64,000 bases of DNA from Parvularculaceae bacterium (GTDB taxonomy: Bacteria > Pseudomonadota > Alphaproteobacteria > Caulobacterales > Parvularculaceae): positions 372,001-436,000 of the forward strand of contig JANQSJ010000008.1 in NCBI GenBank assembly GCA_028284065.1, in the 5' to 3' direction. Positions 16,515 to 25,372 of this stretch are shown piece after piece. A program made the position numbers and the translations under genes. How positions within the stretch are numbered: the first letter of the stretch is position 1; each line of letters opens with the position of its first letter. The notes beneath the pieces are model-generated. The model had not been told where the DNA came from and ran no database searches. It worked only from the letters and a program-made list of their open reading frames with translations.

Positions 16515-19500
16515 ATGCCCAAACGCAGCTTACTGATGAACGTTGCTGTCATCGCGCTGATAGCCGCGGGCGCGACGCCCGCGGCCGCGGATGGGGCGAC
16601 CTCGCCCGCGCCGGCGCTGAGAGAGGAGGCCGGCGCCTTCGTCGGCGGCGGCGCGCGGCCATTCTCGGGCGACATCAGCCCCTTTTCGGGCGATATCAAT
16701 CCCTTCGCCGGGGACATTAATCCGTTCTCGGGCGACATCAATCCCTTCCGCGGCGACGTCAATCCGTTTTACGGCGACATCTCGCCGTTCTGGGGCGACG
16801 TTTCGCCGTTCTGGGGCGACATCTCGCCATTCTCTGGCGACATTTCGCCCTTCTCAGGGGATATCTCCGCATTCGGCGGCGATATTTCTCCGTTTACGGG
16901 CGATATCCATCCCTTCTGGGGCGACATTAATCCGTTCTCGGGCGATATCGCCGCCTTCTCCGGAGATATCACAGCCTTTTCCGGCGACACCGTCTCCTTC
17001 AATGGCGACTCCACAAACGCCGGCGTTTACTGGAACGCCGCCGGCAAGCTATGGGGCGATCTGAACGGCGCCTGGGGCCAGAACGCCGACGCCACCGCAA
17101 ACGGCCTGCAGAGCTTTGTCGATTTCTCCAGCCAGGTGTGGGGCCAGGCGGTGCAGAACCAGACCGGGCAGAGCTTCCAGCAATTCGCGGGAGACATTCT
17201 CTTCCGCCACGGCATAGAACTGTCGGACCCGGAGGAAATCGCCGCGGTCGACGCCGTGACGCGCTCGCAGTTCTTCCTCGACTGGTATGACAGCTTGATG
17301 GGCGTTTCCGGCACGGACGTCATCGATCACTGGATGCCGACGATCAACTGGACGCCGGCGATCACCCAGGATCAGAGCCAGGGCCACGATTCGATCGTCG
17401 GCCTGCTCGACGTCAAAATCTCGACGAACGACGACAACCTTCTCTATCTCGTCAACAAGGGCGGGTACGATCAGTCCATCAACAATCATGGCGCCGCCGT
17501 CGCCAGCCTGATCGCCGGCCGCCATGACGGCCGCGGCGTCATGGGCATCGCGCCGAATTCGACCGTCTACGCCTATAACCCGTTCAACAATAGCGGGTCA
17601 GCGGAATGGTACGACGTGCAGCTCGGCGTGTGGGCGCTGGCGCTCGGCGGCGCGAACGTCATCAACATGTCGCTCGGCTATCCGGGCTACGCCCTGCACC
17701 AGAACATCATCAACATCTTCGACGATCCGCAAATGCAGATCCTGCGCAACGACGTCGTCTTCGTGCTGGCGGCCGGCAATGAGGGCGTTCGCCAGACCGC
17801 CGATCTCAATACAAATCCGTGGGCCAAGTTCGAGAATTTCCTCCTCGTCGGGTCGGTCGATCCGACAAAGACGATATCGTTCTTCTCCAATACGCCAGGC
17901 GAGACGTGCATCCGCCGCTGGGGCTCATGCGCCGAAACAGACAAGCTGAAGTATCGGTTCCTTGTTGCGCCGGGCGAGCTTTTGCTCACCTCCGACAACG
18001 CCGGCGGCACGGTCCGCATGTCGGGCACGTCGTTCGCCGCGCCGTTGGTGACGGGGGCCGTCTCGCTCCTGCACGACCGCTGGCCATGGCTGCAAAACCA
18101 CGCCAAGGAAACCGCCGATATCATTCTTCAATCCGCGCAGGATCTCGGCGCGCCCGGCGTCGACGGCACCTATGGCTGGGGGCTTCTCGACGTGGAGGCG
18201 GCGCAGGCGCCGCTCAATTTCAACAGCCTCACCTTTTATCAGCCGACGGCGGGCGGCTTCACGCCGATGTCGGCGGCCGCGTTCCAGAGCGCGCTTCTGA
18301 CCCCGGGGCAACTTGACCTTTGGGAGCTTGAGGGCGCGTCGGTTTTCGCCATTGAGGAGATCGGCTCCACGCACCGGGATTTCTCGATCCCCCTGAGCAC
18401 CCTCCTCTGGGGTCAGCAGGGAACGTTCAACGGCAACACCGAGCGCTATCAGCGCCATGTTTTCGAAAGGATGGTCGACTGGGCCGGCGTCGGCGCCGGA
18501 TTCGCGAGCTTCAACGAGACCGAAGCGGGCGTTGCGCGCATCGGCGAATGGAACGTTTCGATGCTGGCGACGCCGGTCAATCCGCTTGCGCCCGTCCGCC
18601 AGCAGGACCGTCCGTTCGCGTCCAGCCTGCTTTTCAGGACCAAGGACGGCCAGATGTCTTTCCGCGTCGGCGAGGGCGCCGGCGCGATGGCGCTCACGAC
18701 GGCTGACGGCTTCGACCATTACTCCGACCACGAACCGGAGACCGGCGGCGTCAATCCGTTCCTCGGCTTCGCCTCCGGCGGCTTCTACGGATCCATGTCG
18801 ACCCGCGTCGCCCCCGGCCTCAGCGTCGGCCTCGGCTTCACCGAGGCGGAGGACGATCACGCCTATATCGACGAGTTCACCGGCGAGCGCCTCACCGATC
18901 TGCCGGGCCTCTCGGAGTACCGCGCAAGCGCCGTCAATCTCGACGTCGTCTACGCTGCGGCGGAGAACGTCTCCCTCAGCCTCGCCTACACCCGCCTCAA
19001 TGAAGAAACCGGCGTTCTTGGCGCCCAGGGCCTAGGTGCGTTTTCGCTCGACGACGGCGCGACGACCGACGCTATCACCTTCGGCGCCGACTACCGCATG
19101 AAGGGCGGGTTCCAGCTGTCGCTGTCGGCGACCGCCGGCGCCACCGTCGACGGCCCGATGCAGGATCGCTTCCTCGGCGTCGCCGATGGCGGCATCCGCT
19201 CCACCGCCTTCCAGTTCGCCGCGCAGAAGTCCGATTTCCTCACCGAGTCCGACCGCCTCCGCCTGACCATTGCGCAACCGCTCCATGTGGAGGCGGGCGC
19301 GCTTCAGTATCAGTCGGTCCAGGTGATTGACCGAACGACCGGCGAACTCGGCGCCGTCGACGCGCAATGGCGCCTGAACGGCGAACGCCACGTCTATACA
19401 GAAGCTCAGTATGCGTTCCCGGTTCTCGAAGGCGCCGGCGAGTTGAGCTTTTACGGGCGGGTCGATGTCGGCGAGGTCGACATTGACGGATCCTACGACG

Positions 19501-19538
19501 CCGTCGCCGGCGGCGGCCGCTTTGCGCTTCGCTTCTAG
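16515..19538 (+). CDS. Secreted S8 subtilase with heptapeptide repeats and barrel-like C-terminus
   Basis: 1007 residues from ATG 16515 (GGAAAGG upstream). A signal peptide ends near TPAAADG (about 30). Residues 49-166 are 17 tandem heptapeptides of the form PFxGDI(S/N). A subtilase domain follows: Asp299 (GLLDVKI), His325 (NNHGAAVASLIAG), the oxyanion region AAGNEGV, and Ser506 (MSGTSFAAP). The last ~350 residues alternate in strand-like fashion and end FALRF with a C-terminal Phe, as in outer-membrane barrels, so an autotransporter-like protein is likely. No defined autotransporter family is certain. The heptads between signal and protease are unlike a usual subtilase prodomain and may be a stalk, shield or ligand-binding surface. 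A NarL-type two-component pair lies just upstream. Confidence 0.88.
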   Translation: MPKRSLLMNVAVIALIAAGATPAAADGATSPAPALREEAGAFVGGGARPFSGDISPFSGDINPFAGDINPFSGDINPFRGDVNPFYGDISPFWGDVSPFWGDISPFSGDISPFSGDISAFGGDISPFTGDIHPFWGDINPFSGDIAAFSGDITAFSGDTVSFNGDSTNAGVYWNAAGKLWGDLNGAWGQNADATANGLQSFVDFSSQVWGQAVQNQTGQSFQQFAGDILFRHGIELSDPEEIAAVDAVTRSQFFLDWYDSLMGVSGTDVIDHWMPTINWTPAITQDQSQGHDSIVGLLDVKISTNDDNLLYLVNKGGYDQSINNHGAAVASLIAGRHDGRGVMGIAPNSTVYAYNPFNNSGSAEWYDVQLGVWALALGGANVINMSLGYPGYALHQNIINIFDDPQMQILRNDVVFVLAAGNEGVRQTADLNTNPWAKFENFLLVGSVDPTKTISFFSNTPGETCIRRWGSCAETDKLKYRFLVAPGELLLTSDNAGGTVRMSGTSFAAPLVTGAVSLLHDRWPWLQNHAKETADIILQSAQDLGAPGVDGTYGWGLLDVEAAQAPLNFNSLTFYQPTAGGFTPMSAAAFQSALLTPGQLDLWELEGASVFAIEEIGSTHRDFSIPLSTLLWGQQGTFNGNTERYQRHVFERMVDWAGVGAGFASFNETEAGVARIGEWNVSMLATPVNPLAPVRQQDRPFASSLLFRTKDGQMSFRVGEGAGAMALTTADGFDHYSDHEPETGGVNPFLGFASGGFYGSMSTRVAPGLSVGLGFTEAEDDHAYIDEFTGERLTDLPGLSEYRASAVNLDVVYAAAENVSLSLAYTRLNEETGVLGAQGLGAFSLDDGATTDAITFGADYRMKGGFQLSLSATAGATVDGPMQDRFLGVADGGIRSTAFQFAAQKSDFLTESDRLRLTIAQPLHVEAGALQYQSVQVIDRTTGELGAVDAQWRLNGERHVYTEAQYAFPVLEGAGELSFYGRVDVGEVDIDGSYDAVAGGGRFALRF
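16659..17012 (+). repeat. 17 tandem 21-bp repeats coding PFxGDI(S/N)
   Basis: In-frame 21-bp units with variable codons. Position 3 varies most (Ser, Ala, Arg, Tyr, Trp, Gly, Thr, Asn), while Phe, Gly and Asp are almost fixed. The synonymous codon variation shows that the units are kept by protein-level selection rather than being a recent DNA expansion. The last three units decay (AFSGDIT, AFSGDTV, SFNGDS). Confidence 0.95.
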
Positions 19539-19560
19539 GCGCGAAGGGATCGCTCAGACC

Positions 19561-22500
19561 ATGCAGCTAATCAATATCATGAGGACGACGACAATGATCG
19601 CCACGCCGAGCGCTGCTGACCGTCCGCCCCTTTCACGCCGGCCCAAGCGCGCCGCCGCGCTTGCGCTTGCCGCCGCGCTGGTCATGGCGCCTGCCGCGCA
19701 TGCGTCGGTTGACGCGGCCGTCTCCAACACGACCGCTTCGGAGCGCAAGATCGACGACGCTTTCGAGGCGCTTGTCGCCGAAGCCAAGGCCAGCATGATG
19801 TCGGATCCCGGCGAGGCCGCCGCGCGGGCGGGCCAGGCCGAGGCGCTGGCCCGCGACGTCAGCGGCGACGCGGGCGAAAAGCTGGCGACGGCCCTCTGGC
19901 TGAAGGGCGAGGCCCTCCTTCGCGCCGGCAAGCCAAAGTCGGCGGCGGCGCCCGTTGAGGAAGCCCTCGCGATACTCGGCGCGGCCGCGGATGGCGAAGC
20001 GCTGTATGCGAACCTTCTGCTCGCCCGAGGCCGCATCGCGTCGCGCAATTCGGATGTGGCGACCGCCGTGAAGAGCTTTTTCGCGGCCCATGACCAGTTC
20101 GCGCAGCTTGGCGATGCGCGCAAGGAATCGATGACGCTGCAGGCGATCGGCTCCATCTATCGCGATGCGGAGTCGCATGAAAAAGCGATCGAATACTATG
20201 AACGCGCCATGGAGGTTTATCCGGGCGACAACATCGTCGATCTTTCCTCCTACAACAACCGGGCAAACATCCTGCGCGACATGCGCCGCTTCGACGAAGC
20301 GCGCGGGCTCTTCAAGAACGCGCTTGATATGGCGGAGAAGATCGACAGCGATGTCCTAGCCGGCCGCATCCTGACGAATGTCGCCGAGCTTGAATCATCC
20401 GCAGGCGAATTTCGGAGCGCCGAGCGATACGCGGAAACCGCATTGGCGCGCCTGCAAAACGAGGGCGGGGCCGATTGGGCGCGCTTCGCTGTCGGCGCAA
20501 AGGCCCGCGCGCGCTTCAAGCAGGGCGACATGGAAGGCGCCGAGGCGCTGATCGACCAGGCGTTCGCCGACATTGACATCGACGCAACGAACGCCTCGTT
20601 CACGCCGCTCCATGAAACCGCGTACGAAATCCATCTTATGCGCGGCGACGCGGCGAAGGCGCTCGCCCATCACCAGAGCATGAAGCGGTTGTCGGACGAA
20701 GCCAAGAAGGTCGCCTCGTCGGCCAATCTCGCCCTCACCGCCGCGCGCTTCGATCTCGCCGAGCAGCGCCTTAATGTCGAGCGTTTGCGGAACGAGCGGC
20801 TTGAAAAGAACCTTGAACTGGAAGACGCCCGCCGCCGCGTGGAGGCGCAGCGCGCGGCCCTCGCCTTCGCCGGCGTCGTCGTTCTCTTCGCCTTCACCAT
20901 CGCGGTCGCGTTCCGCAACAACCGCAACCGCATCGCCAGCGTCAATGAGCGCCTGGAGAAGACGGTGCGCGATCTGAACGACGAAATCGCCCGGCGCGTC
21001 GCCACAGAGAAGGAACTCGTCGCCGCGAAGGACGAGGCCGAGCGCGCGGCGCGCATCAAGTCGACATTCCTCGCGACCATGAGCCATGAACTCCGCACGC
21101 CGCTGAATGGCATTCTCGGGTTCACCAAGATCCTCCTCAATGGCGCGCTTGACGACGAACAACGCGAACAGATCGAAATCATCGACCAGTCGGGCGAATC
21201 CCTCCTGACGCTCATCAATGATATTCTCGACGTCTCAGCGATCGAGGCGGGCAAGCTTACCCTTCAGCCGACCTCCATCAATCTGCGCGCCACGGTCACC
21301 GACGCCGTCAGCCTGCTGAAGGCGAAGGCGGAAGAGGACGGGTTGACGCTCGGCGTTCATATCGATCCCGATCTGCCGCAGAACGTCATCGCCGACGGCG
21401 CGCGCCTGCGCCAGGTGCTGATCAATCTCGTCGGCAATGCGATCAAGTTCACCGACGCCGGCGGCGTCGCCGTGATGGTCGACCGCGATCCCGCAACGCA
21501 AGACGTCCGGATCGCCGTCGCCGACTCCGGCATCGGCATCGCGTCGGACAAGCTCGCCCTTCTCTTCGAACGCTTCTCGCAGGTCGACGGCTCGCCGAAC
21601 CGTCGCCATGGCGGCTCCGGGCTCGGCCTCGCCATCTGCAAGGAGATCGTCGAAGCAATGGACGGCGGAATCTCCGTGACGTCGGAAATGGGCGTCGGCA
21701 GCGAGTTTGTCGTCACGGCGCCATTCGCGGCGGATGAAGAAGTCGTTCCGCTGCCCGTGGACCGCAGTCGCCGCTTTGACCGCCCGACGCGCGTCATGAT
21801 CGTCGATGCGGCCGACATCAACCAACGCGTCCTTGGGCGCATTCTCGCCTCGATGAACGCCGAGGCGGTGCCTGCGGCCTCAGGCGAGCGCGCCATCGCA
21901 AAGCTCGCCGAGATGCGCGAGCAGGGCCTCGTCGCCGATGCGGTCATTGTCTCAAACGCGCTTACCGACATCGAGCCCGCCGAACTGCTGCGCCGGCTGA
22001 AGCGGAACGGCCTGGCGCGCGACGCCGCGTCGGTGCTCGTTTCCGCCCAAAAGCTCTCCGCGGAAGCGCTTGGCGACATGGGCTACTCCGCCCGCATTGA
22101 TACGCCGGTTACGGAGAAAACCGTATACGCCGGCGTCACCGGCGCGCAGGCGCAGACCGGCCGTCCCGCGCGCGCCGCCGCCATTGCCTCAGGCAAGCGG
22201 CCGCCATTGCGCCGCGACATCGCATCCGCCGGCGCATCGAACGTTGTATCGCTGATCCCCGGTCAGACCGCCGGCAGGGTGCTTGTGGTCGACGATAACG
22301 ACACCAATCGCAAGCTCGTCGCCGCGGCCCTGAAGACCCTGAACGTCGCCGTCGATCTCGCCGAAAACGGCGCCGAAGCGACGGAGGCGTGCGGCCGGAA
22401 GCGCTACGCCGCGATCCTGATGGACGTGCAGATGCCGGTTATGAACGGCCTTGACGCCACAAGGGCGATCCGCAGCGCCTGTCCGAACAACAGCCGCACC

Positions 22501-22698
22501 AAGATCATCGCCCTGACGGCGTCGGACACGGCGGACGACGCGCGCGACATCCGCGACGCGGGCATGGACGATGTCATGACGAAGCCAGTGAATGTCGCCC
22601 GCCTGCGCGCGCTGATCGAAGAGTGCGTTCGGGCGGACAGCGGCGAGACGGCCAATGACGAGACACGCAACTGCGTCCGCGGCGTCGACGCCGGGTGA
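19561..22698 (+). CDS. TPR-containing hybrid sensor histidine kinase
   Basis: About 1045 residues; ATG 19561 is chosen, ATG 19594 is possible. A signal sequence or first membrane segment (AALALAAALVMAPAAHA) is followed by a periplasmic TPR region to about residue 400, a coiled coil, and TM near 434-452 (FAGVVVLFAFTIAVAF). HisKA has FLATMSHELRTPLNGI with His509, and the HATPase has NLVGNAIKFT and GSGLGLAICKEIVE. Two receiver domains follow. The first (about 745-865) is degenerate: the phospho-acceptor site reads VIVSNALTD without Asp. The second is intact, with VVDDND and Asp955 in LMDVQMP. No output domain, so phosphate probably moves to an unlinked partner. It starts 22 bp after the subtilase gene and is likely co-transcribed. 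Confidence 0.92.
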   Translation: MQLINIMRTTTMIATPSAADRPPLSRRPKRAAALALAAALVMAPAAHASVDAAVSNTTASERKIDDAFEALVAEAKASMMSDPGEAAARAGQAEALARDVSGDAGEKLATALWLKGEALLRAGKPKSAAAPVEEALAILGAAADGEALYANLLLARGRIASRNSDVATAVKSFFAAHDQFAQLGDARKESMTLQAIGSIYRDAESHEKAIEYYERAMEVYPGDNIVDLSSYNNRANILRDMRRFDEARGLFKNALDMAEKIDSDVLAGRILTNVAELESSAGEFRSAERYAETALARLQNEGGADWARFAVGAKARARFKQGDMEGAEALIDQAFADIDIDATNASFTPLHETAYEIHLMRGDAAKALAHHQSMKRLSDEAKKVASSANLALTAARFDLAEQRLNVERLRNERLEKNLELEDARRRVEAQRAALAFAGVVVLFAFTIAVAFRNNRNRIASVNERLEKTVRDLNDEIARRVATEKELVAAKDEAERAARIKSTFLATMSHELRTPLNGILGFTKILLNGALDDEQREQIEIIDQSGESLLTLINDILDVSAIEAGKLTLQPTSINLRATVTDAVSLLKAKAEEDGLTLGVHIDPDLPQNVIADGARLRQVLINLVGNAIKFTDAGGVAVMVDRDPATQDVRIAVADSGIGIASDKLALLFERFSQVDGSPNRRHGGSGLGLAICKEIVEAMDGGISVTSEMGVGSEFVVTAPFAADEEVVPLPVDRSRRFDRPTRVMIVDAADINQRVLGRILASMNAEAVPAASGERAIAKLAEMREQGLVADAVIVSNALTDIEPAELLRRLKRNGLARDAASVLVSAQKLSAEALGDMGYSARIDTPVTEKTVYAGVTGAQAQTGRPARAAAIASGKRPPLRRDIASAGASNVVSLIPGQTAGRVLVVDDNDTNRKLVAAALKTLNVAVDLAENGAEATEACGRKRYAAILMDVQMPVMNGLDATRAIRSACPNNSRTKIIALTASDTADDARDIRDAGMDDVMTKPVNVARLRALIEECVRADSGETANDETRNCVRGVDAG

Positions 22699-22725
22699 TC
22701 AAAGAGGCGGGACACGCTCAACGAG

Positions 22726-24270
22726 TTAAGCCTCCGGGCAAATCTCAAGCGCCCTCATGACGCCGTCGCGCCCGCCGTCCGCCGCAGCGGCGTCAATCGT
22801 CCGCCAGTCCGGAGGCGGTCCCTCAAACGCCGCCAGTTGCGCGCCGAGGACGTCAATTGTCGCGTCGGAAGCGTCGCCTGACCGCGCGGCGACGCGGGCG
22901 CGCAACACATCTTCTGAAGCCGCAAGCCATACGCCGTCGAACGCCGCGCCGCATTGGTCCGCCAGAGCCCGCGCCGCCGCGCGGGCGCTTTCGTTCGTGT
23001 AGGTAGCGTCAAGAACGACCGACTGACCGGCCCGGAGCGCCGCGCCTGCGTCGGCGATCATCTGTTCGTAGGTCATTGCGCTTGCTTCCGGCCGATAAGC
23101 GTCTGCGCCGAGGCGGGTCTCCGGCGCCACGCCGAAGAGGCGCTTGCGCGTCGTGTCGCTGCTGATCGTGACGGCGCCCCAGGCCGTCCCCAGATGCGGC
23201 GCAACTTCCCGCGCGAGCGTCGACTTTCCGCTTCCGGACAGTCCGCCGATTGCAATGACGCGCGGCGCCGGAGGCGGCTCAGGCAGCGACAGGGCGAGAT
23301 CGAGATAGGCGCCGGCGCGGGCCGTCGCCGCATCGTCGCGGGCCGCAAGGCCGAGGGCCATCGCCCGCACCGCCGCGCGCATCGACGCGAACGCCGGCAG
23401 CGCTGCGAGGCCGCCATAGTCGCCGCCGCGCGCAAGATACCGGTTCAGCAGCCCATTGGCGAAGTCGGCGCGGCCGAAATGCAAGAGATCCATGACGGCG
23501 AAGGCGAGGTCATAGAGGACGTCGATGGTCGCCACCTCGTCGTCGAATTCGATGGCGTCGAAGGGCGTCACCTCACCCCGGAAAAGGCAGATATTCGCAA
23601 GATGGAGGTCGCCATGGCACCGCCGGACGCGGCCCGCTTTCAGGCGCGCGTGGATAAGCTCCGCATTCGCGGCAAACGCCGCCGCGGCGCGCGCCCCCCA
23701 GGCGTCGATATCGCCAGCGCGCGCGTCGTTCAGGGCGCCAAGGCGCAGGTCGGCGACGAGAGCGGCGGCGTTCGCGGTCGGGTCCCGCGCGCCCTCCCTC
23801 ATGGTCCATTTGGACGCGCCCTCATGCAGCTCAAAGAGCCGATCCGCCAGCGCCAGAATGGCCGCGCCATCAAGGCGGTCAGCGGTCAGGAGGCGGTCGA
23901 ATTGGTCTTCGGTCGCGAACCGCGCCATTTCGACGACCCAGTCCATCGGCGCGCCGCGCGGCGCCCCCACAGGGGTCCAGGTCGGCGCGCCATCGTCCGC
24001 ATAGATCGCCCGCACGCCGAGATACATGTCGGGCGCGGCGCGTCTGTTCGCGCTCAGTTCGTTCTCGCAGGCCTTGCGACGCAGCTCCACGGTCGAAAAG
24101 TCGGCGAATTCGTACTTCAAGGCGCGCTTCAGCTTGAAGGCGCGGTCCCCTGCAAGAAAGATATGCGAAATGTGCGTCGAGACTCGCTCCACCGGCGCGC
24201 CATCATGGGCGGCAGGGGATGCGAGGAAAGCGATGACGTCGCGCTGGGCGTCCACTTCGGGCGGCCGCAT
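22726..24270 (-). CDS. APH-like kinase fused to P-loop ATPase
   Basis: 514 residues in two domains. Residues about 30-300 resemble aminoglycoside phosphotransferase-type kinases, with an HISHIFLAGDRAFKLKRALKYEFADFST start (in parts) and a catalytic-loop-like RRCHGDLHLANICLF. Residues about 335-500 are a P-loop kinase with Walker A GGLSGSGKST and Thr/Arg-rich lid segments. This fusion is widespread in Proteobacteria, annotated as bifunctional APH/AAA protein, and is not linked to antibiotic resistance. The substrate is unknown. The ATG lies 4 bp after the universal stress protein stop, so the two share a transcript driven by the FNR-type promoter upstream. It is convergent with the hybrid kinase gene. 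Confidence 0.88.
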   Translation of the reverse strand: MRPPEVDAQRDVIAFLASPAAHDGAPVERVSTHISHIFLAGDRAFKLKRALKYEFADFSTVELRRKACENELSANRRAAPDMYLGVRAIYADDGAPTWTPVGAPRGAPMDWVVEMARFATEDQFDRLLTADRLDGAAILALADRLFELHEGASKWTMREGARDPTANAAALVADLRLGALNDARAGDIDAWGARAAAAFAANAELIHARLKAGRVRRCHGDLHLANICLFRGEVTPFDAIEFDDEVATIDVLYDLAFAVMDLLHFGRADFANGLLNRYLARGGDYGGLAALPAFASMRAAVRAMALGLAARDDAATARAGAYLDLALSLPEPPPAPRVIAIGGLSGSGKSTLAREVAPHLGTAWGAVTISSDTTRKRLFGVAPETRLGADAYRPEASAMTYEQMIADAGAALRAGQSVVLDATYTNESARAAARALADQCGAAFDGVWLAASEDVLRARVAARSGDASDATIDVLGAQLAAFEGPPPDWRTIDAAAADGGRDGVMRALEICPEA

Positions 24271-24274
24271 GTCC

Positions 24275-25147
24275 TCAGTGCGCGATCAGCAGGGGAATCG
24301 GCGACTCTTCGAGAAACCGCCGCGTGAACCCGCCGAGCACCAGCTCCCGGAAGCGGCTGTGCGAATAGGCGCCCATAACCATCAGCTCCGCCGCCTGGTT
24401 CTGCGCGAACGTCAAAAGCCGGGACTCCGGCTTCTCGCCGTCCTCTATGGCGACGTCGTGGGCTTCCGCCGCGACGCCGCCGCGGCTAAGCCGCTCGGCG
24501 AGCGCGGCCGCGTCGGCGCCGGCGTTTGCCACGTCCTCCTCGCATTGGCCGACGGCGGCCACGATGACCCTTTCCGCCGCCTTCAGGGCCGGCGCCGCCG
24601 CGCCGACGGCGCGCGCCGCCTCCCGGCCGCCGTCCCAGGCGATGATGACGGTCTTCGTCAGTGAGCTCGCCGTCCCGTCGCCGATCAGGACCGGCCGGCC
24701 GGAATTGAACAAAAGCTCTTCAAGGACATCAATTTCAAACCTCTGCGTATCCTCGCCCCGCCGCGCGAGCACGCAGAGATCGGCGCTGCGCGCGCTCAAG
24801 GCGTAGCCAGTGGGAAACTCGCCCTTAATCTCGCGCCACGAGGCGCTCGGCCGCGACGCGCCCGGCGCGGCGTCGGACGCAAGCCCGTGTTTTGAGCAGA
24901 GACTTTCGAACGCCGCGCGCAGCTCCGCCGCGGCGGCCGCGGCCGCCTCTTCAATTTCGGCGATGTCGACCGTCACATAGGCATAGGGGAATGGCTGATA
25001 CACCGTCGCCGGCATCGCAGGATGCTGACGGAGGTGGGTCGCTTCGATATGGGCGCCGAACGCCCTGGCGGCGACAACGCTGAGATCGAACGCGGCTTCC
25101 GCCGAGCGCGCGTTGAGGAATGGCGTCATGAGCGAGCAATAGGACAT
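24275..25147 (-). CDS. Universal stress protein (tandem UspA domains)
   Basis: 290 residues with two Usp folds. The first (1-145) is divergent. The second (about 160-290) has KTVIIAWDGGREAARAV and the nucleotide-binding signature MGAYSHSRFRELVLGGFTRRFL, ending PIPLLIAH. Tandem UspA proteins of this form bind ATP and are induced by oxygen limitation or other stress. An FNR/FixK-type box is centred about 41 bp upstream of a probable start point (see 25297). It is the first gene of a two-gene operon with the APH/P-loop protein. The start ATG at 25147 has AGGGAGG eleven bases upstream; ATG 25129 is an alternative. Confidence 0.93.
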   Translation of the reverse strand: MSYCSLMTPFLNARSAEAAFDLSVVAARAFGAHIEATHLRQHPAMPATVYQPFPYAYVTVDIAEIEEAAAAAAAELRAAFESLCSKHGLASDAAPGASRPSASWREIKGEFPTGYALSARSADLCVLARRGEDTQRFEIDVLEELLFNSGRPVLIGDGTASSLTKTVIIAWDGGREAARAVGAAAPALKAAERVIVAAVGQCEEDVANAGADAAALAERLSRGGVAAEAHDVAIEDGEKPESRLLTFAQNQAAELMVMGAYSHSRFRELVLGGFTRRFLEESPIPLLIAH

Positions 25148-25269
25148 AAGGCGTCTAGCCTCCCTGTCTATCTGGGTCTATCCGGCTTTTGCGTCTTTCC
25201 GCCAGGGCGGACATCTTGCCTGTTCAGGCGGTCTCAAATCGTCACGCTCCAACAGCGCCGTCGCTTGAG

Positions 25270-25275
25270 GTTATA
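25270..25275 (-). promoter_or_regulatory. Probable -10 element of the usp promoter
   Basis: TATAAC on the minus strand. A start point near 25263 would place the FNR-type box at 25297-25310 at about -41, the class II activator position, and leave a leader of about 115 nt before the usp ATG. Confidence 0.55.
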
Positions 25276-25296
25276 GCGCTGACGCCGGCGGTTGAT

Positions 25297-25310
25297 TTGA
25301 CCCCAATCAA
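25297..25310 (-). promoter_or_regulatory. FNR/FixK-type binding site
   Basis: TTGACCCCAATCAA matches the TTGAY-N4-RTCAA consensus of FNR/FixK/Anr regulators at every specified position. It lies between the metallo-hydrolase stop and the universal stress protein gene, at the expected distance from a TATAAC -10. No FNR-family gene is in the window. Confidence 0.7.
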
Positions 25311-25372
25311 ACGCGCATCGCAACGCCCGCCGCATGGGCTGGCGGTAATTGCGGCCGGCGGCCAAAGACGCC

